DNA of 64,000 bases from Archegozetes longisetosus. Lineage: Eukaryota; Arthropoda; Arachnida; Sarcoptiformes; Trhypochthoniidae. Location of the stretch: contig JAEMBT020000102.1 of NCBI GenBank assembly GCA_018873245.2, positions 21,796 to 85,795 on the forward strand, read 5' to 3'. A model generated the notes under the pieces. It was not told where the DNA came from and searched no databases. It saw only the letters and a list, made by a program, of their open reading frames with translations. Positions within the stretch are counted from its first letter, which is position 1. Each line of letters opens with the position of its first letter. This document shows positions 48,101 to 58,432 of this stretch, piece after piece. A program made the translations under genes and the position numbers.

Positions 48101-51100
48101 TTTAAGCAGAGTTTAATTTTGCAATAATCTTTCATATTGTGTTTTGGCATTTCGAAAGTTTAAAGAACACAATTCTTTCCATTTGAGTGAATAGAATCAA
48201 TTTTTAAAACATTATTGAGTATCTGGAGCATGACTAATGGCGGTTCGTGATAAACTTGAGATCAGAAACCTTTCTCTTTAATACTCTAAGTACTTTTGTG
48301 CTGAGATTTGTTAATGAATGAGTCAATAAAGTAAGAAATGCACTATGATTGTTTTCCAGAAATCTACATTTAACAATGAGGGTCAGCAGTTTTGAAAAAT
48401 TCATAACTCGGCCGTCAGCATGTACCGCTGGATATTTTAATAGGTCAAAAATCCGTAGAACTTGTACATGACGATTTTTCCAGCATTAATCTCTCCCAGA
48501 ATTATTGAATATGAGATACCAAGCTTTTGTGGTAATTCGTGAACAAGTATTTTCAAATGCGTTACCATTTTCAATCTTGAAAGACACTGATATCTATTTT
48601 GAAATGTTAATGAATGACGAATTTCTGCAAGTTTTACCAAGAATTCTACTGATATCAAAAATTCAAGCAATTTCTTTAACATTCATAATGAATGGAATAT
48701 ACTTTTACGTAAATTGTGCGCATAGTATATGATTCTTATTTAAAAAACTCCTTAGTATTTAATTAAGTGTTCGCTATGAAACTGTTTGCTTGAATTGCAA
48801 TTAAATTAGATAGCGGATATATATTCCAACAACTCTACTCTCTCACTTTTACTCAAAATTTTAATATTGACATACAGTTTATCTTTTTAGTAATGTAACA
48901 AAACTTTGCTCAACCAGATCATTTCACGAAAGGAAACACTAACAATACGAGTGATCCATTCATGACTTAGTCCTCCCTTTTTCTCTGTATATTCTTCTAA
49001 TATATCTTAATGATAAATAATTCGAAGCCAGGTTCGTGATCGTTCACATGATTATCCATAAGTTTTGTCAGTATGGATGGGGCAAAAAGGTTTTGAAATA
49101 CACTTTTAATTGGTCTCCTAGTGAATGGCTAGTATTGAACAAAATCGATATCATCTTTCCGAACTTTTAAGACTAACAAATAAACCTAAAAAGGATATCA
49201 AATTCCAATCTCAAAATGAAACCTTTTAACATGCCTAAAGATGATTTCATATACATCAAATTCGAGTTATTTTTGATAACGAATTGTTGTTCATTGAAAT
49301 TTCGTCGAAAATTCTGAGCAGAATAAACGTAGAAATAAAGGACTCAACATCGCACGTATACCAGGATTGAAGTATAAGAAATAATTGGTTTGAAAATAAC
49401 ATAATTAACAGAAACTTATTAACCGAACATCAGATTTTGGCATTCTTTCAAATTTGAACACATATAAGAGACTAAACAGACTTTTATTGTGCAATAAATT
49501 CACAGTCTGATTAAGATTTGACGTTTCAAATGTTAAAGAACACATTGCTTCACATTTGAGCGATTTGATTGAAATTTTTAAATCCTTTTGATTAAAAAGA
49601 ATTGGGTTTGTGGCGAATTCATAATAATTCTGAAACCAGAGGTTTTGTCTTTAATACCATACATATTTTTGTAATGAGATTTTTAATGGATAAGTGAAGT
49701 CAAAAACGCACTGATTGTTTTCTAGATATCCAGATTTCACTATAAGTGTCAGCAGGTTTTGATTATTCATAACTCGGCCCTGTCGGCCTGTATTGCTCGA
49801 CTACTTATCAACGTGCCAGAATTCACAATCTTGTAGATGGTACTTTTCAAGAATTAAAGGCTCTAATGCAATTATTGAATATGAGATGCAAAGTTCTTTT
49901 GTTATTCACGAACCGTTATTTTTAAAAGCACTATCATTCTCATGTCCGATCTTGAAAAACATTGATATCTATTTTAAATGGTGGTAATAAATGAATATTT
50001 TTGACATTTTATCAAGAATTATACTGACTTCCAATACCCAAGCATAATTTCGTCAACCGTCATATTAAATGGAATATATTCTCTCTTAAATTTCATACAA
50101 AGCATATGATTCGTGTTAAAAGAAATATCCTTAGTAATGAATTATCTTGATTATAAATATTACTCTATATATTGTCGTATTATGTGCTCTAGCCTTAAAA
50201 TTGAATAAAAGATCATTATATTGAAGCCAGACCAAAACTAGACCTTTGACCGTTTGTTCGTTCCGGTAGCGAAGTTCAATGCTCCAGTCCAACCCGTCAT
50301 TTTTGTTTCCGAAACCAATCCAACTTGATTCGTTATAAACATAGTTTACTATTCTAAAAATAAATCCTATAATTGCACTAGGTTTAAAACGTATTAAGTT
50401 TTCGCTATGAAACTGCTTGATTTGCAGTTAAATGAGATAGCAAATATATATTCTAACTCTATTTTCTCACTAACGAACTAACTTTCGAATTTTTAATATT
50501 AACATATATTTTATCATTTTGGTGATTTAACAAAACATTGGTCAATCAGATTATTTCTGAAGACTTAACACTAACACTACGAGTGATCCGTCCATAACAT
50601 TCCTTGTTTTCTGTATTTTCTACTAGCGTTTCTTAATGATAAATATTTCGAAATCACCGTCTTAATTGATCATATTATTCATGTTTTATCAATATGAATG
50701 AGGCAAAAATGGTTTTGAAATACGTTTCTATTGGTTTCCTAGTGAACGCTCGATATCTAACCATATTGATATCAATTTCCTAAGCTTTTAAGGCTCTGAT
50801 AAATAAATCTAGATATCAAATTTTACTTTCAAAAGAAACCTTTTAACACACCAAAGGATACTTCCATATGCATATAACTCAAATTGAGTTGTTTTTGATA
50901 ACAAACTTGCTCGTTGAGGTCGTTGAAGATGAAGTGAAAAATGCAAAACATAAATCACCAGTATATATGCACCAGAATTGGTGTATAAAAATAATTGACT
51001 TGAAAATAATCAACATCGTTAACGGAAACTTAATAACCACACACCAAACAGATTCTGCGCAGTCTTTTGAATTTAAATACCTATAAGAGACTAGTTAGAT

Positions 51101-51380
51101 TTTTCATTTATATCCCATTTTTCACAATGATTGATGTTTCAAGAGTTTAAAAAGCATGTTACTTTACATTTGAGCGATTTGGTTGAAAATGTTTAAATCA
51201 TTATTGATAATGTAGATTTGCCCTATGGCGAATTCTTAAAGTTCTTCAAGCGCAAACTTTTCTCTATCTTGCATTGCATATATTTGTGCTGAAATTTACT
51301 TTTAGATAAATGGATACGAATTCTGATAGAGCGCAGACTAAGTATATCAAACTTTTTAAACTTTTTAATAACCATAAATT
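45131..51380 (+). repeat. tandem array of decayed ~1.4-1.7-kb units
   Basis: A unit containing 'aaaacattgataactattttgaa', 'caagcataatttc.tca', 'gacctttgagcgtttgttcgttcc' and 'actaacaatacaagtgatccgtcc' recurs with the first block near 45520, 46930, 48590 and 49960, at spacings of about 1.41, 1.66 and 1.37 kb. The last unit runs directly into the receptor gene at 51.4 kb, and the block near 51200-51320 (upstream of that gene) matches 40210-40330, 48210-48310 and 49580-49690. The other units therefore look like promoter-plus-intergenic copies whose gene part was lost. No coding frame is supported. Confidence 0.6.
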
Positions 51381-51426
51381 TTAATTGAATTCCAGATTTG
51401 AAATCTACCTGAGTGACTCTGTGATC

Positions 51427-52395
51427 ATGTTGAACAACTTGTTACTAATATATGGCCTAGAAAACTTTGATAAACGAATAGTTAATTGGATTTTCTCCAT
51501 GTTAACTTTACTGTCCATATGTTTTATGATAATAAAATTCACACTAATTATTAGAATCGAAGACACTATTAATTTAACTCTAATTAAAGTTCTGCTTTGC
51601 TTTACTGCGATATTAAGTTTCATGTCTTATATGTATATCAAGATGAAATTTCCGATGATATCAAGCTTGAGAATAAAACTCGACAGTTATACCAATTATT
51701 TATTCAGAACCAAATCCTATGAATATTCAACATCATATTCAACAATACTAGCGATAATTGTTATGATAAGTGTAACAGTTTTTACATTTCTGTTTCGTGA
51801 TAATTACCATCATGTGAAGAAAGTATTCGAAGGACTGATCGAACACTTGAAATATAAAAAGATTTTACAAACCAATGACTTAAGTCTGATATTCAACTGT
51901 ACCTTTAATTTTGGCTGGAAAATAACTCTACAGTTAATTCATTATGACATTTATAGAAAATATTTATCGATATTAAAGTTGTTTAATAAACAACTTAAGA
52001 GACGAATAGGAATGCCAACTGTTAATGTTATTGATTCAACTCATCGAACAGTTCTCGATTTCATCCATATTAAGAATAATATTAATAAAAATGTGTATTA
52101 TATTAAGTATTTCATTAAAATAGATATAATTGCATTCTTCATACTCTATCTATCCTTATGTATAGATTCATTAATTATCTTAAATTTTTACTCATTGCTA
52201 ATACTTTTCTGTTTAATTTTTTTATTTTATTCCTATCATGTTTTTCTTCAGTCGATTTCGGCTCAAGTTAAGTTTAATGAAAACTTAACCAAAATTCTGA
52301 TCAACAATTGGGGCGATATTATTACTAAAGATATGACAAAAGTCCATTGGATTATTCTAAAAGAACGAGTGATCACTTTGAAAATCTTTCTGTAG
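51427..52395 (+). CDS. gustatory-receptor-like multi-pass membrane protein, 3' end uncertain
   Basis: Paralogue of the 4217-5215 gene, co-linear and very similar over almost all of its length, with the same six membrane segments. Shared runs include NYHHVKKVFE / NYHHTNKVFEE and HYDIYRKYLSILKLF / HHNIYGQYLSLLKMF. The frame is open from 51385, but the start conserved with the minus copy is the Met at 51427 (MLNNLLLIYG). Relative to that copy there is a one-base loss near 52365 followed by two extra bases near 52390, so the last ten codons (after HWIIL) diverge and end early. Either this gene has just begun to decay or the true donor site lies before the shift. A candidate last exon follows at 52476-52599. 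Confidence 0.55.
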   Translation: MLNNLLLIYGLENFDKRIVNWIFSMLTLLSICFMIIKFTLIIRIEDTINLTLIKVLLCFTAILSFMSYMYIKMKFPMISSLRIKLDSYTNYLFRTKSYEYSTSYSTILAIIVMISVTVFTFLFRDNYHHVKKVFEGLIEHLKYKKILQTNDLSLIFNCTFNFGWKITLQLIHYDIYRKYLSILKLFNKQLKRRIGMPTVNVIDSTHRTVLDFIHIKNNINKNVYYIKYFIKIDIIAFFILYLSLCIDSLIILNFYSLLILFCLIFLFYSYHVFLQSISAQVKFNENLTKILINNWGDIITKDMTKVHWIILKERVITLKIFL

Positions 52396-52475
52396 CTCGT
52401 GTATAAAACTGGAATATTAGTTAAAGAACACTTTGATTCTATTTTGATTCTATTATGTTCAATGTATATTTTCAG

Positions 52476-52599
52476 AAATATTTTGCAAACTATAGAAGGA
52501 TTTTTCTGTATTCCTATTCATTGTTCATATAAAAACATCAAAAATAAAAGTATTTACAACATAAGTATTAGACTTGCTTTAAACATGAATTTACACTAA
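52476..52599 (+). other. candidate last exon of the 51.4-kb receptor gene
   Basis: A good acceptor-like TATATTTTCAG ends at 52475. The frame that follows runs from NILQTIEGFF to RLALNMNLH and stops at 52599. The minus-strand paralogue has the matching stretch at 4056-4176, one codon shorter, also open. An alternative is that the frame from 52399 is continuous through this point after a 29-base intron. The donor cannot be fixed from sequence alone. Confidence 0.35.
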
Positions 52600-53099
52600 T
52601 CTATTTTGATTTAAATGCAAAATCATATTGAATCACAATTCGTGCTAAAAATCATTCTTTAGGTACAAGTTAAAAGTGCTGAGGCTTACCTAATTTTATC
52701 TGCCTTATGTTCGATAAGTGAACTGGACACAGATTTTACGCAAACTGCGAACTTTGTTTATAAAATGAAAACTTATACAAAGTTTATAATGTTTGAGTTG
52801 AATGTAAAGTTGAAACTACTTTGATAGCTCACTTTTGTCCGAGTTTGGCAAGTTGACTGTTGGAATTTCTTCACTGTTTTATATGGTGCGCCAGTTACTT
52901 ATGAAATGTTTCTAGAAATAGCTATTGTTGTCACTAAATGACTAATAAATAAGGCACATTTAATATCTAGGATTAGATTTTTTGTACTGTTCGGCGCTTT
53001 CACGAGGCAGCTATTTCAATGTTGAAACTTTTGGAATTTGTCTTAGACATTATTTTCGAGTTCTAAACTTATTTCATTAATGTTTGCATTATTTTACTC
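52600..53099. other. AT-rich spacer, nothing recognised
   Basis: Between the receptor gene and the mariner remnant I see no gene or repeat. Confidence 0.5.
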
Positions 53100-53582
53100 A
53101 TGAGTCGAAAAGAAAATGAGGCTCATGCTAAAAAATTGCAATTCTATAAAATCAATGAAGGATTGGGTAATCGCGTAGCAAAAAGATCATCTGTTGGCAT
53201 TTTATGGCCGAAGGCACTCACAGGCAATACTAACAATTATAAACCGTTTTAATGGAAGAGGGAATTTTGAATATTTGATAGTGGCAGAAAACCAATTGAT
53301 CGAGCTATTGATCAGTCTGGAAATGTGAGCGAACTTCACATTTCTGAGCAAACTATTACTGGTGATACGCATCTAAATGAGTGTTTGATTAAAAGATCAT
53401 TTATTCACAAACACCACAATTTCAATGATATTCTGCTTTGACCAGATTTAGCGACAGTGCCTTGTCATAGAGGTGTACAGTCATGTGCTCATTCGCAAAA
53501 CAAGATTTTGTTAAAATTTAGTTATCGCCAAATGTGCCACAGGTGTGACTTATTGAGTGATATTGGGTGTAATGTCTGAAAG
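53100..53582 (+). pseudogene. Tc1/mariner-like transposase remnant
   Basis: The frame MSRKENEAHAKKLQFYK opens at 53100 and resembles a transposase N-terminus. After stops a second piece reads CLIKRSFIHKHHNFNDILL, then a stop in place of the usual Trp, then PDLATVPCHRG. That order is the segment leading into the second catalytic acidic motif of mariner-like transposases (the 'WPD-A--H' region). The middle is deleted or unrecognisable, and no ends are visible. Dead fragment. Confidence 0.6.
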
Positions 53583-54091
53583 AATATGTCAAACGAAAAG
53601 TTCAACCAAAAAATTTGGTCGGTTTCAAGCTTATATGCCAAATTTTCTGTTAGTCAAAAATTTGCACAAACTATAATGAATACTTAAAGGTTAAAATCGC
53701 GCGCGATAGGCTACGCAGATGTCTTTGCCCCATTCAATTTGACAAAATAATTTTTAATATCTGTATAATATGCATTTAAATTTCTGTGTTGATATCTTAA
53801 CTACTTTGAATTTTATATAATAAATCTAAATGTAACCCTAGGTATTAGATGTGCCTTAATTCAGAACATATTGGCAGTGTTTTCATAGATTTAAATTTCT
53901 ATTTCTAGAAAGTCCCGCTAAAATTTAGCCTAAGAAGTCACAAGTATTCATAATCTATAACTGAAGTTATACAACAAAGAGAAAATTGAAATATAACTAT
54001 TCCGTGAGATCAAAATCAAGGATTTGCTTTTGGCCTGTCCGCTGTTTGAAGAAATAAGGTTAAAACATAAATTTATGAAGTTGACAAAGCC
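53583..54091. other. AT-rich spacer, nothing recognised
   Basis: I see no gene or clear repeat here. Confidence 0.45.
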
Positions 54092-55230
54092 AATATTAAA
54101 CTCAGTTTATGCTGTTTCGTTGCTAATAAAAAGGGGAATTGAGCGTATACATATTAGCGTAATATAAAATATTGGTTTTAGTTAACTTACTCAGCATAAT
54201 CTAACATTGTAACAGGCCGCTACTATTTAGTTAGGTCGCTCGCTCAACGAAACAAATCTCTACAAATAATCTATTTTCATTATTTGACCTTTAATGACCT
54301 TGAAAACGGTTTTTGCAATTATATCTCCATAAATTAAATTTAAAGCTTAATGAATTTGATAAAAGTGCAAAACCGTTTTCAAGGTCATTCAGGGTCAAAT
54401 AATGAAAATAGATTATTTGTAGAGATTTGTTTCGTTAAGTGAGCGAGACAACTAAATAGTAGTGGCCTGTTACAATGTTAGATTATGCTGAGTTAGTTAA
54501 CTAAAACCAATATTTTATATTACGCTAATATATGTTAATCGCTATTGTTCAGAAGCTTTACGTCATCTTTTCTTGATTGGTCTGGAATTTCATGTTTATT
54601 CCGATTAGATCAAGTTCAGATTTCGCTGTTTTCCCTGCTCAGAAAATGTACCTTCTCTAGGGAACACATTTTTGGAACATTTGTAGATTACAGGCTAGTT
54701 TTGCTTGAATATATCATGAGTGCTTTTACCTATAATGATGTACATAGTACAGTTGAAATCGTCTCATCAAGTTGAATCGAAAGATGCTGAGACCATTTGT
54801 CTATGTCTACAGATAGCCGAGTTTTGTTATTTGACCTTGATGATCTCGGGATTGGTATCAACTTTCACACTTCGAGACGAGTTCAACAATATATGTATTA
54901 TTTGGGTAAAATAGCTTTAGATTATTCCCAAGTTTGTCATCCTTGTGCCGTGGCTTAGTTGCTGTAGTGCTTCTCGTTAAGCGCTCCCAACAAGTTCCCC
55001 CAAACCCTAAATTAGAGTACAAACAGCTTTTTCTGCGGCCATGCAACAGTTGGATGCTATTTACGAGGGTACGCATCGCTGATAACATAACAATAAAAGC
55101 TCCCGCTCCGAACCAAAGCATCACTCACGCAACAGTTCTTGGCTCGTGAGCCTGATTTAAGAGTCACTCTAAGCGTCGCTCAATTGCCTTTGTTATTAGC
55201 AACGACACAATATAAACTGAGTTTAATATT
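54092..55230. mobile_element. 1.1-kb TIR element with a nested foldback
   Basis: Bases 54092-54145 ('aatattaaactcagtttat...gaattgagcg') are the inverted partner of 55177-55230 with about six mismatches over 54 bp. The interior left half is occupied by a foldback (54141-54544). The right half (54545-55176) has short open frames on both strands without a recognisable product. No target duplication is seen. Confidence 0.6.
54141..54544. mobile_element. recent foldback, ~175-bp arms
   Basis: Arms of about 175 bp are nearly identical in inverted orientation. Both hold 'attagcgtaatataaaatattgg', 'agcataatctaacattgtaac', 'ctaaatagtag' and 'aaaccgttttcaaggtcatt'. The spacer is about 50 bp. The low divergence relative to neighbours suggests recent origin. 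Confidence 0.75.
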
Positions 55231-55385
55231 TATGGTGGCCCAAATCCTTCATCACTTTCCACTTTTCATTTTGACTTTGCAAATCCTTTTGTACTGATAA
55301 CATACGATATGATTCTAATATATTGAATCGTTACAGCTATAAAGCGAGTGCACCCCAATTCTTTAACACACAATTAATCACAGAA

Positions 55386-56030
55386 TGTAAGTGATGACTA
55401 TTTCAAACTCAATTGACCAACGGACGTCAGCCGATGGTCAATTTTACTTCAATTAACCTACGGAAGTATCCGATAGCCATTTTCAACTCAGATGGCCTAC
55501 AGGAAATAATCGATGACCACTTTGGATTCAGATGACTTACGGGAAGTGGTCAGTGGCCATTTCCATATCAGATGATTTACGGAAGGAAACCAATGGCCAT
55601 TTTAAGCTCAGATGGCCTACGGAAAATAATCGATGACCATTTTTGATTCAGATGACCTACGGAGAGCAACCAATGGCCATTTTAGATTCATGTGACCTAC
55701 GGGAAGTAATCGATAAGCAGTTTGGATTTAGATGTCCTAAGGGAAGTAATCGATGACTACTTTGAATTCAGATGACCTATGAAAAGTAGCCGATGATCAT
55801 TTTTAACTCAGATGACCCACGGAAATAACTGATGGCCATTTCCATATCAGATGATCTACAGAAGGCAACCGATGGCCACTTTAGATTCAAGTGACTTACG
55901 GAAAGTAATCGGTGACCATTTTGAATTCATGTAACCTACGGGAAGTAACCGGTGACTATTTCCAATTCAGATAAACTACGGAAGGTAGCCGATAATCTTT
56001 TTCAATTCAGATGACCTACAGGAAGTGACT
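55386..56030 (+). repeat. ~60-bp tandem repeat array, about 11 units
   Basis: Units of about 59-60 bp share CAGATGACCTACGG, GAAGTAATCGATGACCATTT-type ends, and vary by a few bases each. The same repeat, more degenerate, lies at 19.88-20.90 kb. Open frames crossing the array are not consistent between units, so it is non-coding satellite-like sequence. Confidence 0.8.
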
Positions 56031-56640
56031 GAAATTCCTGGATTCAGTAAACTCAAACTTATACACTGAAACCTTTAAAAGTTGGGCAACTACGGGCGGA
56101 ATTTTAGTGCCCAACTTATAAAGGTGCCCAAATTTTGAAAAAAAGCTTCAAAATTTTTTAATTAATGTATTTATTAAATTTAAGAAATACTTATTTTATG
56201 CAAATCTTAAATTGATAAAAGCATAAAAGATATCCAATTTATACAAGTAGTAAGTGGGTGTACTGAGGACTATTTTTTAGTACAGTTTTTGAGGACGGAT
56301 TTTTGTCTCTCTATTACCAAAAAAATGTATATTTCACATAATTTCCTAAACACTAAAATTATTTCAATTAATAATAAAAAGAATTTCTTTAAACAATAAA
56401 ATTATAATATTCATATAATATGTTCATATATCAAAGACAAATTTTCAGGCCTGAAAAAATTACCTTGAAAACAAATTATAAGTATTATATTAATAACATA
56501 TGTATATTTTATAAATTATATTTATTTTATATAATTTAGATAAACTTGTGTAATTTTATCAAAATAAAAATAAAAATACATTACCTTTATTATTGGTAAA
56601 AATCCAAGTAAGATAACGTCCAACTACTTTATCAGATAAT
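56031..56640. other. AT-rich spacer with a short hairpin
   Basis: Near 56072-56133 an imperfect inverted repeat pairs 'cctttaaaagttgggcaact' with 'agtgcccaacttataaagg'. The rest is very AT-rich without a gene. Confidence 0.45.
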
Positions 56641-56644
56641 ATTA

Positions 56645-56910
56645 CATAAAAAAAGTGTAAAAGGGGTGCCCTCCCATCAAACCACCTTTCGGGTAACAGT
56701 ACCCAGACGCGCCTAAACATTTAATTTTATAATATATCGGGTACTGTACCCTTGCCGCTTGTTTAGCGACTATTAAATCCATCATACAATCTCTATGTAT
56801 AGAGAAAGTAGAGGATCTCCCGAAAACGTGGTGTCAGGTATGGGATTCGAACCACTGGCCAAATGATTCAAACACTCATACTCTTTAACCACTAAGCTAC
56901 TAAGACTATT
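56645..56910 (-). mobile_element. tRNA-derived SINE-like unit
   Basis: Read on the minus strand from 56910, the sequence opens with a tRNA-like head: an A-box-like TAGCTTAGTGG, a possible anticodon loop TTTGAAT, and a perfect B box GGTTCGAATCC near 56850. Acceptor-arm pairing is six of seven, but the T stem pairs poorly, so it is not a working tRNA. A non-tRNA body follows with a GGGTAC-type palindrome. The combination of internal pol III boxes and a tail is SINE-like; no poly-A tail or second copy is seen in the window. Confidence 0.5.
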
Positions 56911-57024
56911 GATAAGAAATGGAGCTATTGTATGGTTTTAATAGAAAGTATTGATATAAGTTGTTATCATTACTCATTGAATTAAATTATCATAAAGTTA
57001 ACATTGTTGATAACAGCTTTATCA

Positions 57025-57112
57025 ATATGCTTATATGCTATATGCTATATGCTATATGCTATATGCTATATGCTATATGCTATATGCTATATGCTATATG
57101 CGTATATGCTTA
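57025..57112. repeat. 7-bp microsatellite (ATATGCT)n
   Basis: About eleven copies of ATATGCT in tandem, mostly perfect. A short G/C-rich pentamer run (GTCCC)n follows at 57156-57180. Both lie just outside the virus-like gene cluster. Confidence 0.85.
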
Positions 57113-57428
57113 GCTTGATGTCACGCAATGCTTTTATATGAGGAACAAAAATACTGTCCCGTCCCGTCCCGCCCCGTCCCTGATTTCAGTACTTTTTTCT
57201 TTTTTCATAAACATAAAAAGTTTTTATCTCTATTACTCTTTAAGAATGAAATAAGAAAGATGTTTATAAGCCATATCTAAACAAAGTCCTACATCTGTGA
57301 AAGTCCTATTCTTATATACCCATTCCATATCATTTTTATAAACTTCTAGTAATTTCTAGATAAGGAAACGTCTAGACAACGTTCTATTGTGTTTTTAGTA
57401 ATATTTATAGTTTTCACAATGTAACAGA

Positions 57429-57560
57429 TTATCTAATCTGTGCGATTAATTTCTTAGTTGCATCATTGAAATGAAATATCATTTCAGAAGTATCATTTGC
57501 TATAATACTATTAGTTCGAATAGTATCAAAATCATAATATATATTTCCTTCATCCATCAT
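57429..57560 (-). CDS. possible small ORF overlapping the protease end
   Basis: A 43-codon frame from MMDEGNIYYDFDTIRTN to a stop at 57429. Its ATG overlaps the last codons of the protease gene, a tight linkage typical of viral genes. I do not recognise it and the length is close to what chance allows in this composition. It could be a truncated neighbour. Confidence 0.25.
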   Translation of the reverse strand: MMDEGNIYYDFDTIRTNSIIANDTSEMIFHFNDATKKLIAQIR

Positions 57561-57950
57561 TTATTAGATTTAGAATTACATCTTGAAAAGAATGACCATT
57601 GCTAAGTTCATGTAATACTCTCAAACATAAATGTCCACAATAATTTGTTCCAAGTTTTTGAATCTGAAAAGTAGTCATTAAAATATTATCTCCTAAATAG
57701 TTTTGAATTTCATTAGGAGGATCTAACCCAAAAGAATCAAAATAGTACTTGTTATTTTTATCCTTATAATAACAAACCCAATGTGTTCCATCATTTTTAA
57801 TTGAATCTAAATTAACAATACCACATTCTTTTTCTTTAATTTTATGAGGTAATGTATCTCTCATAAAAACTCCTCTAAAGTTTTTTATTTTCAACTCTTG
57901 CCATATTATCTAAATCAAAGTTTGATAGAGGTTTCAATTTGTGTAAGGAC
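57550..57950 (-). CDS. adenain-like cysteine protease, virus-like (frame-broken N-terminus)
   Basis: The open frame 57894-57550 encodes the catalytic core of a C5 (adenain)-type protease, which in related viruses cleaves capsid precursors during maturation. Counting from the first codon of the open frame: His38 in GTHWVCYYK, the acidic residue Asp53 in YYFDSFGL, Gln79 in FQIQKLG and the nucleophile Cys86 in NYCGHLCL. All four catalytic positions are present. The frame has no ATG at its beginning; the first ATG is codon 11. Sequence to about 57950 remains open in another frame with a plausible N-terminal stretch (NFDLDN), so a one-base change near 57895 probably broke the gene. It follows the minor virion gene on the same strand. 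Confidence 0.8.
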
Positions 57951-58422
57951 TTTTCCCTAAAAAAAGTCCTTTGCCATGACATTTATCACATTTCTTATAA
58001 AGTCCTTTACCACTAAACATTTTATTCTCTATCATTTCATTATGTCTTTTTGTTTCTGCTAACTGTCTCTCATTAGCTTTTGCTTGATTAACTGCCTTAG
58101 CTATTTGAGATCCTCCTGCTGCTAGGCTACCAACTGCAGATAAACCTCCTAGAATTAAAGGAAGTAAAGGTAAAAATCCACCATGTTTTTTCAACATTTG
58201 TAATTGTGCATTGCTTAAGTTTAACTCAATTCCAGTTTTATTTTTAATAGCTTTATCAATATTACTTTTTTGTGTATTTGTTAAAAAAATAGGAATATCT
58301 CCATTCAAACTATTTTTACTTAACCTTAAAGTAAGAGGCTTTTTATTTTTTATTGCTTTACCTAAATTCTTCTTTTGATTCTCTGATAGACATATTTTAT
58401 GTTCTATGTATTTATCACTCAT
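57934..58422 (-). CDS. small Gly/Ala-rich minor virion protein (virus-like)
   Basis: 162 residues, intact from ATG to stop. Residues 10-75 hold two similar segments, LSENQKKNLGKAIKN and LTNTQKSNIDKAIKN, each followed by a leucine-patterned strand (LTLRLSKNSL, IELNLSNAQL). A hydrophobic Gly/Ala stretch at 82-113 starts GGFLPLLPLILGG. A charged helix follows, and the end has a CDKCHGKG pair of cysteines. Proteins with this layout sit between the protease and capsid genes of polinton-like and adintovirus-like elements and are thought to be membrane-active or core minor proteins. The exact role here is inferred from position. Confidence 0.65.
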   Translation of the reverse strand: MSDKYIEHKICLSENQKKNLGKAIKNKKPLTLRLSKNSLNGDIPIFLTNTQKSNIDKAIKNKTGIELNLSNAQLQMLKKHGGFLPLLPLILGGLSAVGSLAAGGSQIAKAVNQAKANERQLAETKRHNEMIENKMFSGKGLYKKCDKCHGKGLFLGKSPYTN

Positions 58423-58432
58423 TTATTAATAA

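Noticed and set aside
45131..51380. CRISPR-like regular array
   Set aside because: Units are over 1 kb, diverged throughout and lie in a eukaryotic genome.
54545..55149. Overlapping open frames on both strands
   Set aside because: No recognisable product, inside a non-autonomous element, and mutually antisense.
56836..56910. Functional tRNA gene
   Set aside because: B box is perfect but the T stem has about two mismatches and the acceptor stem one; better as a SINE head.
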